DNA from: Pseudovibrio axinellae | GTDB taxonomy: Bacteria; Pseudomonadota; Alphaproteobacteria; Rhizobiales; Stappiaceae | Direction of reading: 5' to 3' | Length of the DNA stretch: 64,000 nt | Assembly: GCF_900110875.1 (NCBI RefSeq) | Contig: NZ_FOFM01000008.1 | Location: forward strand, 1 to 64,000 | The notes under the pieces: generated by a model | What the model saw: only the letters and a program-made list of their open reading frames with translations | What the model was told of the DNA's origin: nothing | The model's database searches: none | Shown here: in pieces, positions 36,646 to 44,536 of the stretch | Position numbering within the stretch: position 1 is the first letter of the stretch | Layout of the letters: every line of letters begins with the position of its first letter | Program-made: the position numbers and the translations under genes

Positions 36646-37925
36646 TCGCTCACCATTTCATCTGCATGAAGCCACTTGCGTGTCATTGCTTCCAGTAATT
36701 CTACACAACGTTCCTCTTCAAATTCCTCAACAGCTTCGGAAAGGAATGCAAGAATCAAGATTTTACGCGCCTGTGCCTCTGGAATACCACGTGCCGTGAG
36801 GTAGAACAGCAGGTCCTCATCAATGTCACCGGTGGTTGAACCATGCGCACACTGGACATCGTCAGCGAAGATCTCCAGCTCCGGTTTCGCATTGATTTCA
36901 GCGGCATCGCTCAATAAGAGCGATTTAATCATCATCTGACCATCGGTTTTTTGAGCGGCCGGTTCGACAATGATCTTACCCTGAAACACTGCACGGGCTT
37001 TGTCATCAACTACAGTACGATAGTACTCGCGGCTTTCACACTCTGGGACTGCGTGGTTCACATAAAGAGTGATGTCAGCGTGTTGCTGGTCCTGGAGCAA
37101 AGAAATTCCGCGCAGACCTGCGTGGGTTCCCTCGCCTTTCAACTCAACAAAAAGCTGTGCGCGTGACAGTGATGAGCCTTCATTGTAGATGAAGTGCTGG
37201 AAATTCACCTTGGCACCCAGTTCAATACCAAGTGTTTCAATGTGTTGAGCTTTTTGCGACTCAACTTGAAGCTTCAGCCAGTGAACATCCGCCTCATCAC
37301 CAACTTTGATTTCGGTAAACGCATTGGACTGATAGTCCGCTCCATTTTCCCCTTCAAAGCTTTCGATGAACAAAACGTTTGCGCCTGCACCAATTTCAAC
37401 ACACGTGCTTGCGTAGGAGCTAACATCCGCTCCGTCGGTGTAACGAACAATCTCGATCGGCTTTTCGATCTTGGCATTAGCCGCCACTTCGATCGAAATA
37501 CCACCCTGAACCAACGCTTGATTCAGGCTGATCATCGCGTCTTTACTGGCAAGTTCGCTAGAAACAACACCATCCGTTGCTGTGACGGTTAGCCCATCAA
37601 GCTCTTGATTTGATGACAGTTCTGGCGCGAAGCGACCATTCACAATAGCGATGCGGTATGACTCCAGACCGCCAGCGCCCTGCAGAACGTCTGCTTTAGG
37701 TACACAGGTCGGAGCCAGAGCAAACGCATCACGCATCTTGGTGCGCAGATCAGTGTAATGCCACTCTTCAACGCGGCGATGCGGGATGCCTTTGGCTTTA
37801 AAAGCGTCCCATGCCTGTTTGCGTTGGTTTGCGTTGGTTTGCGTTTTTTCCGCAATTAGTGCGTTGAACTGAGCGTCTAAGCTCTGTTCTGCCTTCGTCT
37901 CTTGAATCTTTGCCGGAGCATTCAT
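36642..37925 (-). CDS. sufD: Fe-S cluster assembly scaffold subunit SufD
   Basis: 427 residues of the SufB/SufD beta-helix family. Conserved blocks: RRVEEWHYTDLRTKMRDAF, AHIETLGIELGAKVNF-like core, YRTVVDDKARAVFQGKIIVE, then NAKPELEIFADDVQCAHGST (conserved His) and the C-terminal FLSEAVEEFEEERC. It forms the SufBC2D complex. The N-terminal coding part contains three tandem copies of a 10-bp unit at 37817-37846; because 10 is not a multiple of three, slippage would shift frame. It starts 15 bp after sufC. Confidence 0.94.
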   Translation of the reverse strand: MNAPAKIQETKAEQSLDAQFNALIAEKTQTNANQRKQAWDAFKAKGIPHRRVEEWHYTDLRTKMRDAFALAPTCVPKADVLQGAGGLESYRIAIVNGRFAPELSSNQELDGLTVTATDGVVSSELASKDAMISLNQALVQGGISIEVAANAKIEKPIEIVRYTDGADVSSYASTCVEIGAGANVLFIESFEGENGADYQSNAFTEIKVGDEADVHWLKLQVESQKAQHIETLGIELGAKVNFQHFIYNEGSSLSRAQLFVELKGEGTHAGLRGISLLQDQQHADITLYVNHAVPECESREYYRTVVDDKARAVFQGKIIVEPAAQKTDGQMMIKSLLLSDAAEINAKPELEIFADDVQCAHGSTTGDIDEDLLFYLTARGIPEAQARKILILAFLSEAVEEFEEERCVELLEAMTRKWLHADEMVSE

Positions 37926-37940
37926 CGGTCACCCTCCAGC

Positions 37941-38693
37941 TCAAGCTGCTTCTTCGTCGACGTATTCAGCGTAACCGTTTTTCTCCAGCTCAAGAGCAAG
38001 CTCTTTACCGCCGGTTTTAACGATCTTGCCTTTAGACAGAACATGCACAACATCTGGTACAATGTGATCAAGCAGGCGTTGGTAGTGAGTGATCACGATC
38101 ATGGAGCGATCAGGGGAACGCAGTTGGTTCACGCCTTCTGAAACAACGCGCAGCGCATCGATGTCCAGACCGGAGTCGGTTTCATCCAAGACACACAGGG
38201 TTGGCTCCAACAAAGACATCTGCAAAATCTCAGCGCGTTTCTTTTCACCACCAGAAAAGCCAACGTTCAAAGGACGACGCAGCATTTCAGGAGTGACGTT
38301 CAGTGCCTTTGACTTTTCACGAACAAGCTTCATGAAATCAGGTGTAGAAATTTCATCTTCACCGCGCGCTTTACGTTGAGCGTTCAGCGCTGTTTTCAAG
38401 AATGTCATGGTCGCAACACCCGGAATTTCGATCGGGTACTGGAACGCAAGGAACATGCCGGCAGCTGCGCGCTCGTGTGCGCTCATCTCAGACCAATCAA
38501 CACCATTATAGGTGATGGTTCCCTCAGTGATCTCGTAGTCGTCTTTACCCGCCAAAACGTAGGACAAAGTGGACTTACCAGAGCCGTTTGGACCCATGAT
38601 CGCGTGAATTTCGCCTGGGCGAACAACCAGGTCGATGCCGCGAAGGATCTTGTTGCCATCAACTTCGGCGTGCAGGTTTTTAATCTCAAGCAT
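37941..38693 (-). CDS. sufC: Fe-S cluster assembly ATPase SufC
   Basis: ABC-type ATPase of the SufBC2D complex; soluble. 250 residues. Walker A GPNGSGKSTLSYVLAG; Q-loop region FLAFQYPIEIPGV; signature NVGFSGGEKKRAEILQM; Walker B LCVLDETDSGLDIDALRVV; switch His in MIVITHYQRLLDHI. All motifs are intact. It starts 58 bp after sufB. Confidence 0.96.
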   Translation of the reverse strand: MLEIKNLHAEVDGNKILRGIDLVVRPGEIHAIMGPNGSGKSTLSYVLAGKDDYEITEGTITYNGVDWSEMSAHERAAAGMFLAFQYPIEIPGVATMTFLKTALNAQRKARGEDEISTPDFMKLVREKSKALNVTPEMLRRPLNVGFSGGEKKRAEILQMSLLEPTLCVLDETDSGLDIDALRVVSEGVNQLRSPDRSMIVITHYQRLLDHIVPDVVHVLSKGKIVKTGGKELALELEKNGYAEYVDEEAA

Positions 38694-38751
38694 CTATCGT
38701 TCTCGTCTTTTCAATTCTTCAATAGGTACGAGGCAAGCGCAAATCTGCGCT

Positions 38752-40224
38752 TTAACCCACACTTCCTTCAAGGCTGATGGAAATCAGCTTTTGGGCTTCA
38801 ACTGCAAATTCCATTGGCAGCTGCTGAATAACGTCCCGCACAAAGCCGTTCACAATCAATGCAACAGCTTCTTCATCATCAAGGCCACGGGCCTGACAAT
38901 AAAACATCTGATCATCTGAGATTTTTGAGGTGGTTGCCTCATGCTCAAAGACCGCTGTTGAGTTCTTGCTCTCAATGTATGGAACAGTGTGGGCACCGCA
39001 CTTATCGCCAATGAGCAATGAGTCACATTGGGTGAAGTTACGTGCGTTAGATGCCTTGCGATGGGCCGAAACCTGACCGCGATAGGTGTTTTGAGAAACA
39101 CCTGCGGAAATGCCCTTGGAGATAATCCGGCTGGATGTATTCTTGCCCAAATGGATCATCTTGGTACCGCTGTCGATCTGCTGGTGACCGTTGGAGATCG
39201 CAATGGAGTAAAACTCACCCTGTGAGTTATCCCCGCGCAAAATACAGCTTGGGTATTTCCAAGTGATAGCAGAACCGGTTTCAACCTGTGTCCAGGAGAT
39301 CTTCGAGTTTTTCTCGCGGCAATCACCACGTTTCGTCACGAAGTTATAGATACCACCCTTGCCATCGGCATCGCCTGGGTACCAGTTCTGGACTGTTGAA
39401 TACTTGATCTGCGCATCTTCCAAAGCAACAAGCTCGACCACAGCAGCATGCAGCTGATTTTCATCGCGCTGCGGAGCCGTACACCCTTCTAGATAAGACA
39501 CATAGGAGCCTTTATCTGCAATAATGAGTGTGCGCTCAAACTGGCCGGTATTAGGTTCATTGATACGGAAGTATGTGGACAGCTCCATTGGGCAACGCAC
39601 GCCTGGTGGAATGTACACAAACGACCCATCAGAGAACACGGCTGAGTTCAATGTTGCGTAGAAGTTATCGGAGACTGGAACAACAGACCCAAGGTACTTT
39701 TGAACAAGCTCAGGATGCTCGCGAATTGCCTCAGAAATTGGGCAAAAAATCACGCCTGCCTTAGCCAGTTCTTCCTTAAAGGTCGTTGCAACCGAAACAC
39801 TATCGAAAACAGCATCAACTGCGACGCGGTTTTCTGGTGCAACACCTGCCAAGATTTCCTGCTCAGACAATGGGATGCCGAGCTTCTTGTAGGTATCCAG
39901 AATTTCTGGATCCACCTCGTCAAGAGACTTTGGTCCCTCGCGCTTTTTTGGTGCTGCATAATAATGAAGGTCTTCAAAGTCGATCTTCGGATAATCAACA
40001 CGCGCCCATGTTGGCTCTTCCATCGTCTTCCAACGACGAAACGCCTCTAAGCGCCAGTTGAGCATCCATTCTGGTTCGTCTTTTTTCGCCGAAATGTATG
40101 CAACAATATCTTCGTTGAGCCCCTTGGGAGCAAGCTCACTTTCGATATCGGTTACGAAGCCGTATTTATATTGATCAACGTCAATTGCCTTGACCTGATC
40201 AATCGTTTCTTGGACTGCTGCCAT
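38752..40224 (-). CDS. sufB: Fe-S cluster assembly scaffold subunit SufB
   Basis: 490 residues. Conserved SufB blocks: [100 protein letters not shown] with the conserved Cys, and [20 protein letters not shown]. It is the scaffold on which the cluster is built. The start at 40224 has a GGAGA upstream; the frame is open eight codons further without support. 145 bp separate it from the upstream desulfurase gene. Confidence 0.96.
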   Translation of the reverse strand: MAAVQETIDQVKAIDVDQYKYGFVTDIESELAPKGLNEDIVAYISAKKDEPEWMLNWRLEAFRRWKTMEEPTWARVDYPKIDFEDLHYYAAPKKREGPKSLDEVDPEILDTYKKLGIPLSEQEILAGVAPENRVAVDAVFDSVSVATTFKEELAKAGVIFCPISEAIREHPELVQKYLGSVVPVSDNFYATLNSAVFSDGSFVYIPPGVRCPMELSTYFRINEPNTGQFERTLIIADKGSYVSYLEGCTAPQRDENQLHAAVVELVALEDAQIKYSTVQNWYPGDADGKGGIYNFVTKRGDCREKNSKISWTQVETGSAITWKYPSCILRGDNSQGEFYSIAISNGHQQIDSGTKMIHLGKNTSSRIISKGISAGVSQNTYRGQVSAHRKASNARNFTQCDSLLIGDKCGAHTVPYIESKNSTAVFEHEATTSKISDDQMFYCQARGLDDEEAVALIVNGFVRDVIQQLPMEFAVEAQKLISISLEGSVG

Positions 40225-40369
40225 GCCTTGTCTCCATACGCGGTTCAAAGCCGCATTGGGTACACCCTTATTGGACCCTTTTGCCCTTATTTAACAGATG
40301 CGCTGTCGCAACACAGTGCATCCTTATTTATACTAGGGCGTTGTCCTCGTTTATTTTTAAGTTCGACGC

Positions 40370-41536
40370 TCACCCCTTCTGTGTGAGCTTCATTCGCTTA
40401 TAGATTTTCACCCAAGCACCCAAAAAGTGCTCGACGTCGTCTTTGGTCGTCGCCCAACCCAGACTCACCCGGATTGCACCACGCGCCAGTGATTCCGACA
40501 CTCCCATTGCAAGAAGCACATGGGATGCGCCGACTTTACCAGAGGAACAAGCTGATCCAGAGGAAACAGCTACTCCAAATAAATCAAAGTTGATAAGCGC
40601 TGTTTCAGCTGAAATTCCTTCAACTGCGAAACACGTCGTGTTGCCAAGACGCGAAACATTCTTACCGAAGATCACGGCATCAGGAGAGATTTCATAGAGC
40701 CTCTCCTCCAAGTGGTCTCGAAGACCACAAACTCTAGCACGCTCATCAGGATCAGTTGATTGCGCTGCCGCAACCGCAAAGCCTGCAATGCCTGCCGTAT
40801 TCTCTGTTCCTGCTCTTCTCCACGACTCCTGTCCGCCACCTGTTAGCAACGGAATAGGCCGGAAGTCTCCTTTTCCCAAAACCAGGACACCTACTCCCTG
40901 CGGGCCACCCATTTTATGGGAGGAAATCGACATGGAGTTGCACCCAATTTTGGCCATGGAGAGCGGTTCTTTACCCGCCATCTGCACGGCGTCTACATGG
41001 AGGATGTGTCCCATATCTTCAACTAGGACACCGATTTCCTGAAGGGGCTGCAAAACACCTGTTTCGCTGTTTGCGGCCATGACGGAAACCAAAACGGTTT
41101 CGTCCTCTCCAAGTTTTTCCAACATGCTTCGCAGTTCACTCACTACGACGCGACCATCTTCATCAACCGGAATACTTTGTACATTTTGAGCTGAAAAACG
41201 ACCGCCTGCATTCACGGAGGGGTGTTCAATTGAGCTCACAAAAACCTGAGTAAGAATATAGGGCTCGCCATTTTTAAGCCAAGTGGGAGACAATGCAGTC
41301 ACATTCGCCTCAGACGCGCCACTTGTAAAAATCACATTTGCCGGATTGCCTTCAATCAAATCTGCAATTTTGTGCCTTGCATCTTCGATGATGGCCCGTG
41401 CGCGCCGACCACTACTATGAATAGAGGACGCATTCCCAGCTGCCTTATAAGCTTCTTGCAGTGCAAAAAGAGATTCTTCCCTCAAAGGAGCACTGGCGTT
41501 ATAGTCTAAATATGTCAGTTCGCGGTTCGTTGTCAT
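40370..41536 (-). CDS. Cysteine desulfurase, IscS/NifS type (group I)
   Basis: 388 residues, PLP-dependent. YLDYNASAPLREESLFALQE at the N-terminus; PLP lysine in SMSISSHKMGGPQGVGVLVL; active-site loop AVSSGSACSSGKVGASHVLL, the group I pattern. It is the first gene of the suf operon and differs in class from SufS at the other end; the pairing is common in alphaproteobacteria. It is preceded by an Irr-box-like palindrome about 200 bp upstream and is divergent from the alpha/beta hydrolase gene. Its separate role (sulfur for tRNA or for Fe-S) is not known from sequence. Confidence 0.93.
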   Translation of the reverse strand: MTTNRELTYLDYNASAPLREESLFALQEAYKAAGNASSIHSSGRRARAIIEDARHKIADLIEGNPANVIFTSGASEANVTALSPTWLKNGEPYILTQVFVSSIEHPSVNAGGRFSAQNVQSIPVDEDGRVVVSELRSMLEKLGEDETVLVSVMAANSETGVLQPLQEIGVLVEDMGHILHVDAVQMAGKEPLSMAKIGCNSMSISSHKMGGPQGVGVLVLGKGDFRPIPLLTGGGQESWRRAGTENTAGIAGFAVAAAQSTDPDERARVCGLRDHLEERLYEISPDAVIFGKNVSRLGNTTCFAVEGISAETALINFDLFGVAVSSGSACSSGKVGASHVLLAMGVSESLARGAIRVSLGWATTKDDVEHFLGAWVKIYKRMKLTQKG

Positions 41537-41738
41537 AGTTTAACACAGAAAATGGGGTTCTTAAGTGCCCTAATTGGGTCGCTATGGGAATGGAAACCTT
41601 GAAATTTTCCACGGTGCTTACGATAAGGGTTAGTGAGTTCCCTTTGAATTCGATCAGGTCTATAACGTGAGTGCGCCGAGTTGGGTATACCTTTCTCCAG
41701 CAGAGGCCGATTTTCAGTGTAGTCCTTGAGATTCATCG

Positions 41739-41753
41739 TAGAATAATTCTAAA
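41739..41753. promoter_or_regulatory. Irr-box-like palindrome (ICE motif) between the suf operon and the divergent hydrolase
   Basis: TAGAATAATTCTAAA lies in the 329-bp region between the two divergent genes. The arms TAGAA/TTCTA with a 3-nt spacer match the core of the alphaproteobacterial iron-control element, TTTAGAAnnnTTCTAAA, bound by Irr. The outer bases match on one side only. Irr control of suf operons is known in rhizobia; its action here is inference. Confidence 0.6.
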
Positions 41754-41865
41754 CTGTTTCTAGTAAACTTGCGTTTCGCAGTCAAGTTTAATCGACAGCG
41801 ATCCGATGTACGAAAAAGTTGGCGACTCTTCGTTGCCAGACAAAACAAAAAGGACTTTGCAGTAT

Positions 41866-42525
41866 ATGCCAGAGGTGATCTTCAATGGCCCTGCAGGGCG
41901 GCTAGAAGGCCGTTTCCATCCAGCAAAAAAACGCAATGCTCCGATCGCGTTGGTCTTGCATCTGCATCCGCAGTTCGGCGGAACGATGAACAACCAGATC
42001 ATCTACCAGATGTATTACATGTTCGCGAGACGCGGTTTTGCCGTTCTGCGCTTCAACTTCCGCGGTGTCGGTCGTTCGCAAGGCCAGTTCGATCATGGAC
42101 AGGGTGAGTTATCTGATGCAGCTGCGGCGTTGGACTGGGTACAAACCATCCACCCAGATGCACGTGCCTGTTGGATTGCTGGCTTCTCATTTGGTGCATG
42201 GATTGGCATGCAGCTGCTGATGCGCCGTCCTGAGGTAGAGGGCTTTATCTCAATCGCCCCACCAGCAAACCTGCACGACTTCTCCTTCCTGGCACCCTGC
42301 CCGTCTTCAGGCCTGATCATTCATGGTGAAGAAGACAAAGTGGTTCCGCAAAAAGATGTTCAGGTACTGGTCGATAAGCTGAAGACTCAAAAAGGCATTA
42401 TCATTGACCACCAAGAAATGCCTGGCGCAAACCACTTCTTCGAGAATCACGTTGATGGTTTGATGCAGAACTGTGCCGGTTACCTCGATCGCCGCTTGGG
42501 CTTGATTGGCGAAGACGCCGGTTGA
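41866..42525 (+). CDS. Alpha/beta hydrolase (serine hydrolase) of the SUF-adjacent family
   Basis: 219 residues. LVLHLHPQFGGTMNNQIIYQ, FNFRGVGRSQGQFDHG, then the nucleophile elbow AGFSFGAWIGMQLL (GxSxG, Ser as nucleophile), a late Asp in IIHGEEDKVVP and the catalytic His in PGANHFF. A complete triad is visible. Substrate unknown. Start choice: the frame is open from 41806, but MPEVIFNGPAGRLEGRF at 41866 is where the family begins and AAGGAC precedes it. It is divergent from the suf operon and shares its regulatory region, a common arrangement in this class. Confidence 0.88.
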   Translation: MPEVIFNGPAGRLEGRFHPAKKRNAPIALVLHLHPQFGGTMNNQIIYQMYYMFARRGFAVLRFNFRGVGRSQGQFDHGQGELSDAAAALDWVQTIHPDARACWIAGFSFGAWIGMQLLMRRPEVEGFISIAPPANLHDFSFLAPCPSSGLIIHGEEDKVVPQKDVQVLVDKLKTQKGIIIDHQEMPGANHFFENHVDGLMQNCAGYLDRRLGLIGEDAG

Positions 42526-42549
42526 TTCTAACAAGAGATCTAGAACAAA

Positions 42550-42578
42550 AAAAAGCCCGGTCACTGACCGGGCTTTTT
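42550..42578. terminator. Bidirectional Rho-independent terminator
   Basis: 14-bp arms, AAAAAGCCCGGTCA and TGACCGGGCTTTTT, around a single C, between the convergent hydrolase and NDUFA12-like genes. Confidence 0.92.
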
Positions 42579-42596
42579 ATTAAACTAAACTCTGAC

Positions 42597-42983
42597 TTAT
42601 TCGCCTGGGGTCCAGGCATGATAATCGCCAGTTACTTCCGGGCGCTGCTCCGGCGTCAGAAGAGAGCCCTTCGGACGGTAGGCATTTGGCGTGCCCGTAA
42701 AGTTTGGTGAATGCGGCTTTTCCCACTCGCGCGTTACATAACCACTTTCGGTCGGCGGCGTGTCGGTACGGTAATGCATCCAGCCATGCCATCCGGCAGG
42801 GATCATCGAAGCTTCTGCAAGGTTTTTATAAATCACCCAACGACGTTTGCCGCCACGCTCTTTATAGTACTTGTTACCAAACTCATCGGTACCGACGAAC
42901 TCACCCTTTCTCCATGTGAAGAAACGAGTTCCCCACGTGTCACTGTTCCACCATGTGAAGAACGTAAGCAGAAGGTGTTTCAT
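42597..42983 (-). CDS. Complex I accessory subunit, NDUFA12-like (B17.2)
   Basis: 128 residues, the usual length. FFTWWNSDTWGTRFFTWRKG and EFVGTDEFGNKYYKERGG at the N-terminus; RRWVIYKNLAEASMIPAGWH; then HGWMHYRTDTPPTESGY and the C-terminal PHSPNFTGTPNAYRPKGSLL. Known: the mitochondrial homologue binds the peripheral arm of complex I; alphaproteobacteria carry it outside the nuo operon, as here. GAAAGG precedes the ATG. Confidence 0.94.
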   Translation of the reverse strand: MKHLLLTFFTWWNSDTWGTRFFTWRKGEFVGTDEFGNKYYKERGGKRRWVIYKNLAEASMIPAGWHGWMHYRTDTPPTESGYVTREWEKPHSPNFTGTPNAYRPKGSLLTPEQRPEVTGDYHAWTPGE

Positions 42984-43151
42984 GTGTCTGGCCTTTCCAG
43001 ATCGCTGGCGCTATGATTTTGCTGGAATATGACGAGTGTTTTCTTGCCTGTCCAGTCTTAGAGCACCGTAGTTTCAACTATTCACCGGAAGTCACTCAAA
43101 TTATCCTTGGGTCAGTTAGTATTTTCACAACCGCACCCACCATTTGTCCGC

Positions 43152-43841
43152 TTATTTCTTTACTCTGCGCCGCAGATACGGGTTTTCACCGAACTTGTCT
43201 GCAGGCGAAATGTTACCCACCTCCAAGTCCTTAAGAGACAAAGGTTCGCTTTCAGCTGACTCTGTACGCCTGCGCCGCGCTGGTGCCGGGTGAGAATCAA
43301 TGCGCCCGCCATTTTCTTCTTTTTGGTATTGGCGCGCTTTATTAAGCGCGGCAAACTTAGCCTCATTATGCTCGAGCCGCCGTTTTGCGCCATCAATAAT
43401 AAAAGCACCATCCTGCTTGCGCAAAAACTGACGGCGATCCTTACAAATCGTTTCCAAGGATCGTTTCAGGACTGAAGAAGATATGGGTGTCACAAGCAAA
43501 TGATGAGCCCCCGCCTCCAGCGCACGGGTCACCAACGCACGCGTGCCGTAAGCTGTAATAAAGACAAGAGGCACGTTAATCAGCTCAGGAACGCGACCTG
43601 AACGCATAAGCTTTAGCAACTGAAAGCCACTGACCGGTTTCATCTCCCAACCAGACAACACTATATCTGGTGGGTCTGAAATGAGCATCGGCAACGCATC
43701 CTTGGGGCCATCATATACGCGCACACGCTCCAATTTAAGGGTACTTAAAATACCCCGTAGGATTGCCTGTGTGGGTTTTGAGTGTTCCACAAGAACCACA
43801 TCTAACTGGGAAATGTCCTTGCCAAAGGCGGTATGATGCAT
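43152..43841 (-). CDS. Pseudo-receiver protein (CheY-like domain without phospho-acceptor)
   Basis: 229 residues. The first 130 have the receiver pattern: DVVLVEHSKPTQAILRGIL, PPDIVLSGWEMKPVSGFQLL, NVPLVFITAYGTRALVTRAL and GAHHLLVTPISS. Key residues are lost: Gly64 stands where the phosphorylated Asp should be, Glu19-His20 where the acidic pair should be, and Thr118 replaces the conserved Lys, while the following Pro119 is kept. It therefore cannot be phosphorylated in the normal way. The C-terminal 90 residues are polar and basic (PAPARRRRTESAESEPLSLK) with no recognisable output domain. It stands alone upstream of nrdJ on the opposite strand. Confidence 0.8.
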   Translation of the reverse strand: MHHTAFGKDISQLDVVLVEHSKPTQAILRGILSTLKLERVRVYDGPKDALPMLISDPPDIVLSGWEMKPVSGFQLLKLMRSGRVPELINVPLVFITAYGTRALVTRALEAGAHHLLVTPISSSVLKRSLETICKDRRQFLRKQDGAFIIDGAKRRLEHNEAKFAALNKARQYQKEENGGRIDSHPAPARRRRTESAESEPLSLKDLEVGNISPADKFGENPYLRRRVKK

Positions 43842-44326
43842 ATTTGCTCGCTAAATGAACCTAATCAGATGCTGAAGGTAACAAAGAAACTATAGAGGAA
43901 CTCACCATACAACTACTGCGTAAAAATACGCGTGTTGCACAGACTTTTCTCAACGAGAATTTTTGTGATCCACTGAATAATTTTTCCTAAAATACTCCCC
44001 AAAAAAAATGAGGGAGATTTCTCTTTTTCGCTTGGTTTTACGGAAATGGCGGGGTTCTGCGAACTGCGCACCCCTTCAAACATTGTTTATGGTCCCCGCA
44101 ATCCACACAGATTACAATATTTGGTGTCCCATTCCCTCTTATACACACCAGCAGTGGACAGAACGAGCTTGACGATGCTTTCCGATTCAATCTAATTTGA
44201 GGACGAAATCAAGACGTGTTCAGGATAGTGCGGCCTCGGCCGGGAGTTCACCACATTTAAGTAGCTTCGAGTGCGAGAAGTTGGATTAGTTTTCACTTCA
44301 AGCGGTCGCTTTTTTTTGCCAATTGC
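43842..44326. other. Divergent intergenic region before nrdJ (promoter-distal part)
   Basis: About 485 bp without a supported gene, AT-rich in places. It should hold the promoter of the pseudo-receiver gene on its left. I see no cobalamin riboswitch core here, although nrdJ is B12-dependent. Confidence 0.5.
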
Positions 44327-44342
44327 AAGCTAAATATTGTGT
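44327..44342 (+). promoter_or_regulatory. NrdR-box-like site 1 upstream of nrdJ
   Basis: AAGCTAAATATTGTGT matches the NrdR consensus acaCwAtATaTwGtgt at the core C, A, AT, T and GtGT positions. Its start is exactly 31 bp from that of the second site. Confidence 0.65.
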
Positions 44343-44357
44343 TAATATATTATAGGC

Positions 44358-44373
44358 ACACTATATGTTGTGA
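44358..44373 (+). promoter_or_regulatory. NrdR-box-like site 2 upstream of nrdJ
   Basis: ACACTATATGTTGTGA fits the NrdR consensus at 14 of 16 positions. The pair spacing of 31 bp, three helical turns, is the usual one for NrdR box pairs. Both lie about 165-210 bp before the nrdJ ATG. Confidence 0.7.
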
Positions 44374-44536
44374 TAGTATAAGATTGCGCACCACTTTACC
44401 GGCGTTGAATAAGACACATGAAAAGTAGCGGATTGATCAGAACCGGCGGCGGATTTTTGATTGAAATCTTAGCTACTTAATCTCTAAAACCGAATGTATC
44501 GCGGTGGTTTCCACCGGGTACGGCAAGGGGCTAAAT

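Noticed and set aside
41533-41736. 67-codon minus-strand frame between the desulfurase and hydrolase genes
   Set aside because: It overlaps the desulfurase start and lies in the shared promoter region with the Irr-like box; no family.
43842-44536. Cobalamin riboswitch before the B12-dependent reductase
   Set aside because: I could not find the conserved B12-box core or supporting stems. The NrdR-like box pair is the better explanation for control.
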